Positions 22,563 through 29,527 of a stretch of 40,009 bases of DNA are shown piece by piece. This stretch comes from a virus. Location: positions 1 through 40,009 of IMG/VR virus record IMGVR_UViG_3300036861_000069, one strand, 5' to 3'. How positions within the stretch are numbered: the stretch's first letter is position 1; each line of letters starts with the position of its first letter. The notes under the pieces were generated by a model that saw nothing but the letters and a program-made list of their open reading frames with translations, had not been told where the DNA came from and ran no database searches. The position numbers and the translations under genes were made by a program.

Positions 22563-23555
22563 CTACACCGCGTCAAAGTTAAGTTCGTCGATCACCGTTA
22601 CCGTTCGAGGCTTGACATTGACCGTCTCGATGACGGTGAGCAGCGCCCCCACATAGCCGAGCTGGTAGTTTGCCAGCGTCGACTGGAAGCCGGTGAACGC
22701 CCACGCCGCGGCTTGGTGGATGTAGAAGGACATGTACTTCCGCTTCCAGAAGTAGATGGTCCCTTCCTTCCCGTAGGCGGGATCGAAGTAGATCGGCACG
22801 CCCGCCACTTCCAGCTCTCGGAAGCCGGCGCGCCCCTTGTCGAAGTCCGCGTCACCCGGCCGGCGCTGGAAGCCCTCGACCCCGATGTAGTCCTCGGAGA
22901 GCTTGGCCCACGTGCCCGGTCCCGTGATCCCGAAGTCCGGCATCTCTCCCTGCGAGGACTTCACCGCGGAGACGAGGTACTTGTTGATGAGCTTCCTGGT
23001 GGGATCGACGTTGCCGGCGTGGATGATGTTCGCCTTGAGGAACGGATACGTCACCCGTGACAGCCCGCCGATGTCGATCGCGTCCGAGCCGATCAGGGGC
23101 AGGCCGTTGATGTCCTGGTTGTTGGCGGCGTTCGTCCACAGCTTGTCGGACAGATACTCGGCCGCGGAGTTGCCGGCGTCGTTCATCCGGGCGGCCAGGA
23201 TGGGGATGACCGCGGCGTCCCACTGGATCAGCGCTTCCATCCCGAGGAAGGGAATGGGCGTGATGATGGCCTTGAGGTTCCACGCGGCGTCGATCCCTGG
23301 GCTGAGGTTCGGCGGCTCGTTGAACTTGCCGGCGTAGTCCGTCGATTGGGTCTCGACGAAGTTGCCGCCCTGCATGGGTACGGTCACGGACGAGATGCCG
23401 CCCGTTGCCGGCTTGCTCGAGGCGAACATGACCGCGGTGAGCGGCGTCGCATTGCGCGTTTGGACGACCACCTTCGGGACGAAAGAGCGTCTGGTCCAAG
23501 CGGCTGCCTGGTCGCCAGCAGGACCTCCCGGCACAATCCCGCCAGATATGTACAT
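22563..23555 (-). CDS. Major capsid protein
   Basis: 330 residues from ATG 23555 with AGGTGG seven bases upstream. It follows the scaffold-like gene and precedes a decoration-like gene. Size fits a major capsid protein. Features include a mid region AGNSAAEYLSDKLWTNAANN typical of capsid helices, a segment PIYFDPAYGKEGTIYFWKRK and a C-terminal TGFQSTLANYQLGYVGAL, which resembles capsid strands of HK97-fold proteins where a cargo of capsomer contacts ends near the C-terminus. No residue-level family is recognised; the call rests on layout, length and style. Confidence 0.8.
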   Translation of the reverse strand: MYISGGIVPGGPAGDQAAAWTRRSFVPKVVVQTRNATPLTAVMFASSKPATGGISSVTVPMQGGNFVETQSTDYAGKFNEPPNLSPGIDAAWNLKAIITPIPFLGMEALIQWDAAVIPILAARMNDAGNSAAEYLSDKLWTNAANNQDINGLPLIGSDAIDIGGLSRVTYPFLKANIIHAGNVDPTRKLINKYLVSAVKSSQGEMPDFGITGPGTWAKLSEDYIGVEGFQRRPGDADFDKGRAGFRELEVAGVPIYFDPAYGKEGTIYFWKRKYMSFYIHQAAAWAFTGFQSTLANYQLGYVGALLTVIETVNVKPRTVTVIDELNFDAV

Positions 23556-23574
23556 TACGCCACCTCTTGCATTT

Positions 23575-23596
23575 GACGGTTAGAACGTGTACCGTC
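23575..23596. promoter_or_regulatory. Short inverted repeat between capsid start and plus-strand HNH start
   Basis: GACGGT at 23575-23580 and ACCGTC at 23591-23596 form a 6-bp stem with a ten-base loop. It lies between the start of the capsid gene (minus) and the start of the HNH gene (plus, 23603). It could be an operator or an RNA hairpin in either transcript. No convincing -10/-35 pair was found beside it. Confidence 0.35.
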
Positions 23597-23602
23597 GGTG
23601 TC

Positions 23603-24214
23603 ATGGGGGAACTGCAACGGAGATACGTCAAGAGAAGCGAAGTGAAGCCGACGGCTATCTGCCCGACTTGCGGGACCGAGATCAAGCCCGTCACGTCTCC
23701 GTCGAACGGGCACAGCTACCTGAAGGCGTACTGTACGAAGCGGTGCGCTCGCATCGCGCGTATCCAGCCGATCCCTGAGCAGGCGTGCGAGGCGTGCGGC
23801 GCCATCTTCAAGCGCCGCGCTGGTCAGGCCGAGCGGAAGTACTGCACTAAGAAGTGCTCGGACGACGCGAAACGGAACCCCCAGGGGTGGATCAGAAAGA
23901 GCGGCGGTTACCCGGTCTTCTGGACCGGCAAAGCCGAAGTCTTGGTCCACCGTATCGTTATGGCGGAAAAGCTCGGCCGGGATCTCACCGACACCGAGAC
24001 CGTCCACCACGTCAACGGGGACAAGATGGACTGGCGCCCGGAGAACCTCGAGTTGTGGGACCACGGCCAGCCGCACGGCCAGCGCGTGGTTGACAAGATC
24101 GCGTGGTGCGTCGCGTTCCTGAAACTCCACCGCGTCTTGCCCGAGGACTTCGTCCACGGGAACTATCTCGCTCCCGCCCGAGCGCCGCGCCCCTGGCCCT
24201 TGACCACATCCTGA
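23603..24214 (+). CDS. HNH endonuclease (HNH_3 type) on the opposite strand
   Basis: 203 residues, the only convincing plus-strand gene. ATG 23603 has only a weak GGTG in front; a longer form from 23567 is possible. The N-terminal half has zinc-binding Cys pairs: CPTCG, YCTKRC, CEACG, KYCTKKC. The catalytic domain has VHRIVMAEKLGRDLT then VHHVNGDKMDWRPENLELW, the H ... H-H-V-N-G-D ... N pattern of HNH_3 homing-type nucleases. It is inserted between scaffold and capsid genes and its 3' end overlaps the scaffold 3' end by 52 bases in convergent orientation. A mobile homing gene is the likely explanation. Its own promoter is not evident. Confidence 0.85.
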   Translation: MGELQRRYVKRSEVKPTAICPTCGTEIKPVTSPSNGHSYLKAYCTKRCARIARIQPIPEQACEACGAIFKRRAGQAERKYCTKKCSDDAKRNPQGWIRKSGGYPVFWTGKAEVLVHRIVMAEKLGRDLTDTETVHHVNGDKMDWRPENLELWDHGQPHGQRVVDKIAWCVAFLKLHRVLPEDFVHGNYLAPARAPRPWPLTTS

Positions 24215-24807
24215 AAGGTCTTTTCGTACCAGGGCGCCGCGATCTGATCGAGATCCGCGTCAATCGGCGCTGCTGCCAGCTTCGTCAGGAACTCTTGGTC
24301 CGTGTTCGTGGGATGCCACGGCAGTCCAGAGGTGCCCGTGGGCTCGGCCGGCGCCGTCACTTCGTAGTAGCGCTCCACCGCCAGCTTCACCGACTTCGGG
24401 CCGATCTCGTTGTCCAGCATGAACTGTTCGATCTTCTCGACATCGGCTTCCTCGGCGCCCGCTTCGATCATCTCGGCCCGGAACCCCTTGAGCCGCTGCT
24501 CCTTGCGCTCCTTCTCGGTCTCGGCCCGGAGATCCTTGATCGCCTGGAGATCGTCCTTGATCGCCGCCGCGGCGGCTTCTCTGGCCTGCTCCTTGACGTC
24601 GATGGGGATGCGGGCGTTCGGCGGAAACTTGTCCTTGTGCTTCCTGACCAGGGCCGCGATGTCCTCTTCACCACCGGGCGCGGCATGGATGCGCTCCATG
24701 AGCTGCACGCGCGGGTCGGTGTTCGTGATGGCGTGGTAGGTCTGCGGGTTCTCCCGCAGGTACTCCATCAGGTCCGCGGTCGTCAGGTCGGCGAGGCGCG
24801 GGTCCAT
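24163..24807 (-). CDS. Scaffold-like coiled-coil protein upstream of the capsid gene
   Basis: 214 residues from ATG 24807. Strongly charged and helical: EYLRENPQTYHAITNTDP, VKEQAREAAAAAIKDDLQ, LRAETEKERKEQRLKGF, EMIEAGAEEADVEKIEQF. The basic C-terminus (GQGRGARAGAR) resembles the capsid-binding tails of scaffolding proteins. It is the last head-assembly gene before the capsid gene, the usual scaffold position. Scaffolds have little sequence conservation, so the call is by position and composition. Confidence 0.65.
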   Translation of the reverse strand: MDPRLADLTTADLMEYLRENPQTYHAITNTDPRVQLMERIHAAPGGEEDIAALVRKHKDKFPPNARIPIDVKEQAREAAAAAIKDDLQAIKDLRAETEKERKEQRLKGFRAEMIEAGAEEADVEKIEQFMLDNEIGPKSVKLAVERYYEVTAPAEPTGTSGLPWHPTNTDQEFLTKLAAAPIDADLDQIAAPWYEKTFQDVVKGQGRGARAGAR

Positions 24808-24811
24808 GGGC

Positions 24812-25021
24812 CTAGTACGGCGCCTCGGAGCCCTTGGTGCCGGTGCCCGAGCCCTTCTCCGGCGCTTCCACGTTGAAGGTGGAGTCCTTGCCGTACTGGC
24901 TCACGGACTTCAGGCCGCCGTGCTCCACCATGCGAGGTGGATTGTAGACCTGGCCTGCTTCCTGGGCGTTGCTCTTGATCGACCGGATGGGGAACCGTTT
25001 GGGGTTCGCGATGGGCATCAT
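24812..25021 (-). CDS. 69-residue small protein of the head-gene cluster
   Basis: ATGATG at 25021 with GGAGGAC directly upstream. Polar sequence: NPKRFPIRSIKSNAQEAG, HGGLKSVSQYGKDSTFNV, ending in KGSGTGTKGSEAPY. No hydrophobic core or motif recognised. It lies between the 117-residue gene and the scaffold-like gene, starting six bases after the former. Confidence 0.65.
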   Translation of the reverse strand: MMPIANPKRFPIRSIKSNAQEAGQVYNPPRMVEHGGLKSVSQYGKDSTFNVEAPEKGSGTGTKGSEAPY

Positions 25022-25027
25022 GTCCTC

Positions 25028-25381
25028 CTATGCGGCCACGGGTCCGGGCGCGGCTTGCGGCTGCACGCCCATCCCCTGAAGTCTCGACTGGATCTGCGGC
25101 CCCTGGTCCATCGGCGACGGCCGGGGCATCGGGTTCAACTGCGAACTCATGAAATTCATCTCGGCCTTCTGGAGATCCCCGGGGGGCTTGGAGAAGCGCT
25201 TGAGCATCTTGAGGTGCGCTTCCTCCATGATGATCTTGTCCTCCGGGTCCGTCAGGTTCGGCATCGCCATTTCCATCAACGCCAGAATCAGCCCCGCTTG
25301 CAGGCGACCCTTCATCTCTTTGCCGGCCTGGGGTACTTGGCCGGGCATCGCGGGAGGCGAACCACCCATCGGGGGCATCAT
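25028..25381 (-). CDS. 117-residue Met/Pro-rich protein of the head-gene cluster
   Basis: ATGATG at 25381 overlaps the stop of the preceding peptide (ATGA). Met/Pro/Gly-rich start (MMPPMGGSPPAMPGQVP), central helix (EMKGRLQAGLILALMEMA, DKIIMEEAHLKMLKRF) and Gln/Pro-rich end (GMGVQPQAAPGPVAA). Helical middle flanked by disordered arms is seen in small assembly factors. Not recognised. Confidence 0.65.
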   Translation of the reverse strand: MMPPMGGSPPAMPGQVPQAGKEMKGRLQAGLILALMEMAMPNLTDPEDKIIMEEAHLKMLKRFSKPPGDLQKAEMNFMSSQLNPMPRPSPMDQGPQIQSRLQGMGVQPQAAPGPVAA

Positions 25382-25503
25382 GCCGCCATCTGCCTCGGTG
25401 GCGCGATCGGCTTCGGCGTCGGGACGAAACAGGCATGGAGATGACCGAGCGGAACGACGGCTGTGCAGTAGCGGCACGCGAGACCGATCACGCCGATCTT
25501 CAC
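25378..25503 (-). CDS. 41-residue Cys/His peptide
   Basis: GTG 25503 overlaps the stop of the 27-residue peptide; its stop overlaps the next ATG. Sequence VKIGVIGLACRYCTAVVPLG then HLHACFVPTP gives C-x2-C ... H-x-H-x-C, able to bind a metal ion. It is one of many such micro-proteins in this operon. Function unknown. Confidence 0.5.
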   Translation of the reverse strand: MKIGVIGLACRYCTAVVPLGHLHACFVPTPKPIAPPRQMAA

Positions 25504-25583
25504 TTGCGTCTCATGGAACGGACGACACGGGCCTTGGCGGCATTGCGCCGCGCCGCTCGCTTGTGTCGTCTCGTCGTCTTCAT
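25500..25583 (-). CDS. 27-residue very basic peptide
   Basis: ATG 25583, product MKTTRRHKRAARRNAAK followed by ARVVRSMRRK. More than a third of residues are Arg/Lys. No strong ribosome site. It lies just downstream of an inverted repeat (25595-25645) and is coupled to the Cys/His peptide by a GTGA overlap. It could be a nucleic-acid-binding peptide, or only a leader. Confidence 0.4.
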   Translation of the reverse strand: MKTTRRHKRAARRNAAKARVVRSMRRK

Positions 25584-25594
25584 GCGTTGGGTGA

Positions 25595-25645
25595 GGCGGG
25601 TGGTGTGTGCCGGCGCACCCTGGGAGGGATGACCGTCCACCCGCC
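25595..25645. promoter_or_regulatory. 9-bp perfect inverted repeat in an intergenic stretch
   Basis: GGCGGGTGG at 25595-25603 and CCACCCGCC at 25637-25645 pair perfectly; the 33 bases between include a smaller imperfect hairpin around GTGTGCCGGCGCAC. It lies between the 44-residue gene (ends 25658) and the 27-residue gene (starts 25583). No U-run follows on either strand, so a simple terminator is not supported; an RNA structure or attenuator is possible. Confidence 0.4.
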
Positions 25646-25657
25646 CCGATGTCAGCC

Positions 25658-25792
25658 TTAGCGCCGACGACCCCGACGACCCCGACGATTCCGCACGATC
25701 TCGGTAAACATGTGTGGCCCTCCTAGGGCTTGAGACAACCGCTTCGGGGTACTGAGCGGCCCGCGTGTCATACGCGAGACTCCACGTCGCAT
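25658..25792 (-). CDS. 44-residue basic peptide
   Basis: ATG 25792 with AAGGGG about nine bases upstream. Sequence MRRGVSRMTRGPLSTPKRLS, then LGGPHMFTEIVRNRRGRRGR. This is the first gene after the AT-rich island and may be the first of the head operon. The basic, Gly/Arg-rich end suggests nucleic-acid contact. No family recognised. Confidence 0.5.
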   Translation of the reverse strand: MRRGVSRMTRGPLSTPKRLSQALGGPHMFTEIVRNRRGRRGRRR

Positions 25793-25890
25793 CTGAAGCA
25801 CCCCTTCACGGTTGACAGGCTGCTCCTCGGAATGCCGTCCTGTCAAGGGAATAATTACCAAGGGAGAAACTACCGGTATACGTGGGATCA
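25793..25890 (-). promoter_or_regulatory. AT-rich island, candidate promoter/operator for the head genes
   Basis: This is the most AT-rich non-coding stretch of the window, right after the HNH gene. On the minus strand it holds TAATTAT (a possible -10) and TTGACA. TTGACAGG at 25812-25819 and CCTGTCAA at 25839-25846 form an 8-bp inverted repeat. A second perfect 9-bp inverted repeat, CCGGTATAC at 25873-25881 and GTATACCGG at 25909-25917, spans the end of the HNH gene. These are plausible operator half-sites. The exact promoter cannot be fixed by eye. Confidence 0.5.
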
Positions 25891-26307
25891 ACTACCAGTA
25901 GAGAGACCGTATACCGGCTCCTCGGTGATCCACATGGGCTCCAGACCCAGCTCGGCCCGCATGCGCTCCATGAACACATCGTAGGGCTTGATCCCCTTGC
26001 GCTGGTTACACGAGCGGCACGCGGTCAGCAGGTTCTCGGGCGTGCCCTTCCCGCCGTCCTTGCGCGGGATCTTGTGGTCGAGGGTTAGGGTGCGCGACGT
26101 GCCGCGCCGTCGACAGTAGACACATCGCCAACCGTCTCGACGGAAGACCGTGAGCCGGCGGCGCCGAACGGACCGCGCCTGGATGCGCGCGCAGTACGGC
26201 CGGTGCGTGCGGTTCCATTGGCGACGGGACGCGCGGCGCCAATGGAGATGACGGGTGCGCCACCGGGCGTCACAGGCTCGCTGGTCTTCGACGTTGGCGT
26301 AGGGCAC
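25888..26307 (-). CDS. HNH endonuclease (free-standing)
   Basis: 139 residues from GTG 26307, with AAGGAG five bases upstream. The N-terminus (VPYANVEDQRACDARWRTRH) is the basic lead-in common to phage and homing HNH proteins. The nuclease core is VFRRDGWRCVYCRRRGTS, LTLDHKIPRKDGGKGTPENL, LTACRSCNQRKG: two CxxC zinc pairs, the D-H of the HNH beta strand, and the N and Q-R-K-G ending of this clan. It would cut double-stranded DNA. It may be a homing gene or a packaging-associated HNH. Its last codons carry one arm of an inverted repeat. Confidence 0.85.
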   Translation of the reverse strand: MPYANVEDQRACDARWRTRHLHWRRASRRQWNRTHRPYCARIQARSVRRRRLTVFRRDGWRCVYCRRRGTSRTLTLDHKIPRKDGGKGTPENLLTACRSCNQRKGIKPYDVFMERMRAELGLEPMWITEEPVYGLSTGS

Positions 26308-26486
26308 GATCGCTCCTTGATCCAACAGAGATGGCAGACGGTATCGCCGGGGAGCATGAGGCAGCGTGAGGAGATCATCTCGCCACAGCCTCGGCACTGG
26401 ACCGGAGGCGCAAAGGTGAACGGGGAGTGCCTGGCCAGGGCGCCGTGAAAGTGGCGCTTGTCGAGCGGGTTGTCCGCGAGGCTCAC
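26085..26486 (-). CDS. Small zinc-binding-type protein overlapping the HNH gene
   Basis: GTG 26486 overlaps the upstream stop (GTGA). Residues 30-65 hold VQCRGCGEMISSRCLML and DTVCHLCWIKER, a C-x2-C ... C-x2-C zinc-ribbon pattern. After WIKER (about residue 60) the frame continues for over 70 residues out of frame with the HNH gene, giving low-complexity Ser/Arg/Gly sequence. The constrained part thus ends where the HNH gene starts. The protein may really have ended here before a stop was lost. Confidence 0.55.
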   Translation of the reverse strand: MSLADNPLDKRHFHGALARHSPFTFAPPVQCRGCGEMISSRCLMLPGDTVCHLCWIKERSCPTPTSKTSEPVTPGGAPVISIGAARPVANGTARTGRTARASRRGPFGAAGSRSSVETVGDVSTVDGAARRAP

Positions 26487-26692
26487 AGGCGGCTCGTGAG
26501 ATGCCAGCGCGTACACGCCAGGCATCGGTAGACGCGCGTCGGCGGCTTGATGGCCTCGCCGGTAGCGAATCGGACAGCGCCTCGACTCAAGGCGATCAGC
26601 GCGTCAACCTGACAGGCGTAGGGGATCTTGCCGCACGCGACCCACGCCGGCACCCCAGGCCGAGTTCTGCGCGACAGCGGCAAAGAGCCCAT
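26483..26692 (-). CDS. 69-residue protein with YRC..C..WHLTS motif
   Basis: ATG 26692 behind AGAAGGA. The sequence CGKIPYACQVDALIALSR followed by RVYRCLACTRWHLTSRL matches a common small phage/actinobacterial hypothetical pattern (K..Y.....AL.AL ... YRC..C..WHLT) that probably binds zinc through Cys and His. A later GTG (VPAWVACGK) is possible. Overlaps both neighbours. Function unknown. Confidence 0.65.
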   Translation of the reverse strand: MGSLPLSRRTRPGVPAWVACGKIPYACQVDALIALSRGAVRFATGEAIKPPTRVYRCLACTRWHLTSRL

Positions 26693-26918
26693 CGCGTCCT
26701 TCTGTGAGCAGCGCCCACGTCTTCACGAGCGCATCCCCGTGTTCGCCCGTAGCCAGCATTAAGCCGTGTTCCTTGGTGAGCTGGTCGATCGCTCCTCGTC
26801 TCCCGACCGTCCAGCTTCGTGGAGTGACGAAGGCGAGCCGGTGGGCGGCGATGAGGCCATTGACGTACGCCAGGACGCGAGCGCGCGTCGGGCCATCTGG
26901 CGACGCCGACGGGCACAC
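26604..26918 (-). CDS. Reading frame with strong coding look, probably the 3' part of a frameshifted gene
   Basis: From about 26880 to 26604 this frame encodes a normal-looking protein (LAYVNGLIAAHRLAFVTP, GAIDQLTKEHGLMLATGE, DALVKTWALLTEGRDGLF) with a high share of G/C in third codon positions. The only start in frame upstream is a GTG at 26918 without a ribosome site. The frame is -1 relative to the gene starting at 27034, whose own 3' part (after residue ~52) is low complexity. A -1 frameshift near 26880 would join the two halves. Confidence 0.5.
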   Translation of the reverse strand: MCPSASPDGPTRARVLAYVNGLIAAHRLAFVTPRSWTVGRRGAIDQLTKEHGLMLATGEHGDALVKTWALLTEGRDGLFAAVAQNSAWGAGVGRVRQDPLRLSG

Positions 26919-27034
26919 TCCCGGGAGAGGTTGTCGATCCGCTCCGTCCATTCGATCTCCTCGGCAGGCGGTGGCCCGAAGAACAGATAGTTGAGCCCTG
27001 GGGAGCCTAAGTCTGGCCGCGGCTGGTCCATCAT
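26759..27034 (-). CDS. Small protein with coiled-coil start; 3' half probably out of frame
   Basis: ATG 27034 overlaps the upstream stop (ATGA). Residues 1-52 look real: GLNYLFFGPPPAEEIEWTER and NLSRECARRRRQMARRAL. The last 40 residues are Ser/Thr/Gly-rich and lack a core, while the -1 frame over the same DNA looks coding (see 26604-26918). Either a genuine overlapping gene pair, a programmed frameshift or a mutation. Function unknown. Confidence 0.5.
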   Translation of the reverse strand: MMDQPRPDLGSPGLNYLFFGPPPAEEIEWTERIDNLSRECARRRRQMARRALASWRTSMASSPPTGSPSSLHEAGRSGDEERSTSSPRNTA

Positions 27035-27312
27035 GACAGCCCGACGATCCGGCCCTGAATACGCTGCATCTGGGCGCGCGCCTGCTGAGCCTTGGCGTCC
27101 ATCGCCTGCATCTCTTGCAGCAGCGCGATCCGCTCGTAGAAGCGCGCGGCCCGCTGGCAGGCGTCGATGATCTGGTCCGCGAACACCTTGGGATCGTGGT
27201 GGACCTGCATCGCGTAGCCCTGTGGCGACGGGAACAGAGTCAAGGTGATGACGATGGGCTGCGGTCCCTCGGGTGGCGCCGCGCCGTTGCCGCCGATGAT
27301 CTCCTCGCTCAT
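27031..27312 (-). CDS. 93-residue protein with C-terminal helix
   Basis: ATG 27312 overlaps the upstream stop (ATGA). The N-terminal half has beta-type sequence (PIVITLTLFPSPQGYAMQ), followed by a long helix (ACQRAARFYERIALLQEM and DAKAQQARAQMQRIQGRI). Not recognised. It is coupled on both sides to small genes downstream of the portal. Confidence 0.65.
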   Translation of the reverse strand: MSEEIIGGNGAAPPEGPQPIVITLTLFPSPQGYAMQVHHDPKVFADQIIDACQRAARFYERIALLQEMQAMDAKAQQARAQMQRIQGRIVGLS

Positions 27313-27479
27313 GCGAAACGCTCCCGACCGCGCATGACGACGCGAATCCTGCCGCACTCGCAGTCGTCTGTCCCCTGACATTCCACTGCGCCATCTGGAT
27401 GACCGGGCAGGTAAACGTGCAGGGACACCTCGTGACCGCACTCGCAACGCGCTACCAGGTCGCGAACGTATGGACTCAT
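27309..27479 (-). CDS. 56-residue zinc-ribbon-like protein
   Basis: ATG 27479 with AGGAGAT just upstream decides the start. CECGHEVSLHVYLPGHPD followed by ECQGTDDCECGRIRVVM gives C-x-C ... C ... C-x-C, a likely zinc-binding fold. One of the cluster of CxxC micro-proteins. Function unknown. Confidence 0.65.
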   Translation of the reverse strand: MSPYVRDLVARCECGHEVSLHVYLPGHPDGAVECQGTDDCECGRIRVVMRGRERFA

Positions 27480-27600
27480 CGCGATCTCCTCATATCTTGA
27501 AGGTGCCTCGCCGGGCTGTTTCATGGGCGATTCTCAGGCGCCGTCTGCGGATCTCCCGCAACACCATGGCCCGGCAAGACTCGGCGTCGCATTTACCGCG

Positions 27601-27774
27601 TCATAGGCCCCACTCATTGAGTTTTGCGGTGGAGATTCGCCACGCGACCCTTGTGTATAAGAACACGAACGCCAGCGGCGTCGTCAGTGCCGCGAACAGC
27701 GCGAGCCCGATAGATGACATCACGTCGAGGAGCGTCGTCCTGCCCATCGACGCCAAGCGATTCACTTCATTCAT
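27601..27774 (-). CDS. 57-residue single-span membrane protein
   Basis: ATG 27774 with GGGGAGA five bases upstream, overlapping the stop of the preceding peptide. Sequence MNEVNRLASMGRTTLLDVMS followed by one clear membrane helix (IGLALFAALTTPLAFVFLY) and a short basic end (TRVAWRISTAKL). No family. After it, 27480-27600 holds only very short frames (for example 23 or 25 codons) without ribosome sites. Confidence 0.6.
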   Translation of the reverse strand: MNEVNRLASMGRTTLLDVMSSIGLALFAALTTPLAFVFLYTRVAWRISTAKLNEWGL

Positions 27775-27875
27775 CTCGATCTCCCCTTCATGGCCTCAGC
27801 CATTCTGGTGCTGCGTGTCGTAGCCGTACATCTCACGCGGAGCAACAGCAACTCCAGCGCGCGCCGAGACGTCAA
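27771..27875 (-). CDS. 34-residue basic peptide downstream of the portal gene
   Basis: TTG 27875 overlaps the portal TGA (TTGA). Product begins LTSRRALELLLLRVRC and ends MAEAMKGRSR; the end repeats the portal's own C-terminal style (MKAMRGRSR). Its stop overlaps the next ATG. The TTG start is unproven and the frame could simply be read-through sequence. Confidence 0.35.
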   Translation of the reverse strand: MTSRRALELLLLRVRCTATTRSTRMAEAMKGRSR

Positions 27876-29527
27876 CGCGACCGCCCCCGCATGGCCTTCA
27901 TCTCTTGTATCGCCATCATCCGCTCCGACTGCTTGGCCTTCGCCTCGGCGAGATGTCGAGCCTTGGCAATCAGCACATCTCGTCCCGGCGGGTCTTTCAT
28001 CCGCACGTAGTCCGGCAAGTCGATAGCGCCCGCCTTGAGCATCACGTCCGCCTCGGCCTTCACCGCGGCGGCGTACAGCGGAGACGCCGAGTGCGAATCC
28101 ACGAGGGCCACGACTTCTCGCGGCAGATGCTTGAGCAGGAAGCGGTCGCCGTTCGGCTCCATCAGCGGCTCGTCCGACAGCTCGCGCATCATCCGCCACT
28201 TCAACGTGGCCACTTCCGACGTGGCCCGCTCGACCTTCATCGCGTCTTCACGGAGGCGTGCCGAGGAGAGCGTCGCGAGCACGCCGAGCTGGTTCCCCGC
28301 GCGAATACCGGGTGAATCCCCTCCTCCGGGGTTGGTCAGGATCGGCAGCCCCCCTTGGTCCGCGAACATGCGGTCTATCCCATCCACGGAAGAATAGGCT
28401 TCAGGGGGCATGTTCGGTTGAAACCGATTGACGCTCGGGTTCGGAATTGACGTCGATAGGACGCCTCCCGGGGTGTTCAGCCGCTTGGCGCGCTCGTCAC
28501 TCAGACCCCCGAATCCGCCGAGCACTGTGGGCGGCTTCAGTTGGAGCTTCATCAGGTCGTTGATATCCGCCATGCGCTCTTCCCGCATGTCCTGCAGCCC
28601 GGTCAGGTCGTCCGTGTTGGACAAGCCCCACACGTAATCGAGCGCGCCCGAGAGCGTGAGGATCACGAACGGGTCGATGCCCGAGAGAATCGGCGTCCGT
28701 CGATCCCACAGAACGTCGCTGACCATCCCCGCCGGGGCCAGGCACGTCACCACGCGCCAGTCCTGAATCCGATCGTCCACCACCCACACCTCACAGCACA
28801 GGACACGCGGGGCTTCGACGATCGCTTCCGGCTGGCCCGAGGAACCGACGATGGCGCCACCCCCGTACACCGGGCTCGTGGTCGACGTGGCGATCTGGTC
28901 GAAGACGATCCGTTCGGTGGTCCCGGTCAACGGGCCTTCTCCCGAGCCCGTCTCGGCGTCCATGCGGGCGACGTTCATGAGGCGTTCCTCGTCGGGATGT
29001 CCCGCCACGAGACGCCGAAACGAGGCGAGGCTCAGCAGAAAGTAGTGGACCAAGGCTTCCTGTCGGTCGAAGGGCTTGTCCGGCTCGAACACGCCGATGT
29101 CGGCGGGATCGGGGACCACGGTCGTACGCGCCTGCCCCGCGACCGGCACCACCTTGAAGACGACCGAGGGATAGACCCCGGCCCACTCATTCCCGTTCCC
29201 GATCACCAGCCCATCGCCGTCGTCATGCCACGCCCGGTGGAAGTCATCCCGTGCAACCTCGAGCTTCGCCGAGAACTGCTCCCCGTAGCGATGCGACAGG
29301 GCGAGCCCGAAGCGCACGGACTCGGACTGGAAGCGATAGGCGGCAGCCTGCTTCATGTCCGCTCGGATCTTATTGTAGCGAACCCGCTCTCCTGTAGAAG
29401 AGCCTTTCGTGTACCACTGCCGAAGCTCCGCGTTATAGGTCTTGCGGATGGGTCGGTCCACGGAGCACTGGCGGCCCAACTCCACGATAAACTCGTGGCG
29501 CATCCGAGGGCTCTGAGGGAGTCTCAC
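27872..29527 (-). CDS. Portal protein
   Basis: 551 residues. GTG 29527 overlaps the upstream stop (GTGA) with GGAAGG seven bases before; an ATG 15 bases earlier lacks a ribosome site. The gene lies downstream of terminase and upstream of scaffold and capsid, the usual portal position. Typical elements are the early wing region (RQWYTKGSSTGERVRYNKI), the stem region (NTDDLTGLQDMREERMADIN) and a C-terminal helical crown ending in Met/Arg-rich sequence. Portals form the 12-subunit ring through which DNA is packaged. Length is in the podovirus range. Portal families diverge strongly, so the call combines position and style. Confidence 0.75.
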   Translation of the reverse strand: MRLPQSPRMRHEFIVELGRQCSVDRPIRKTYNAELRQWYTKGSSTGERVRYNKIRADMKQAAAYRFQSESVRFGLALSHRYGEQFSAKLEVARDDFHRAWHDDGDGLVIGNGNEWAGVYPSVVFKVVPVAGQARTTVVPDPADIGVFEPDKPFDRQEALVHYFLLSLASFRRLVAGHPDEERLMNVARMDAETGSGEGPLTGTTERIVFDQIATSTTSPVYGGGAIVGSSGQPEAIVEAPRVLCCEVWVVDDRIQDWRVVTCLAPAGMVSDVLWDRRTPILSGIDPFVILTLSGALDYVWGLSNTDDLTGLQDMREERMADINDLMKLQLKPPTVLGGFGGLSDERAKRLNTPGGVLSTSIPNPSVNRFQPNMPPEAYSSVDGIDRMFADQGGLPILTNPGGGDSPGIRAGNQLGVLATLSSARLREDAMKVERATSEVATLKWRMMRELSDEPLMEPNGDRFLLKHLPREVVALVDSHSASPLYAAAVKAEADVMLKAGAIDLPDYVRMKDPPGRDVLIAKARHLAEAKAKQSERMMAIQEMKAMRGRSR

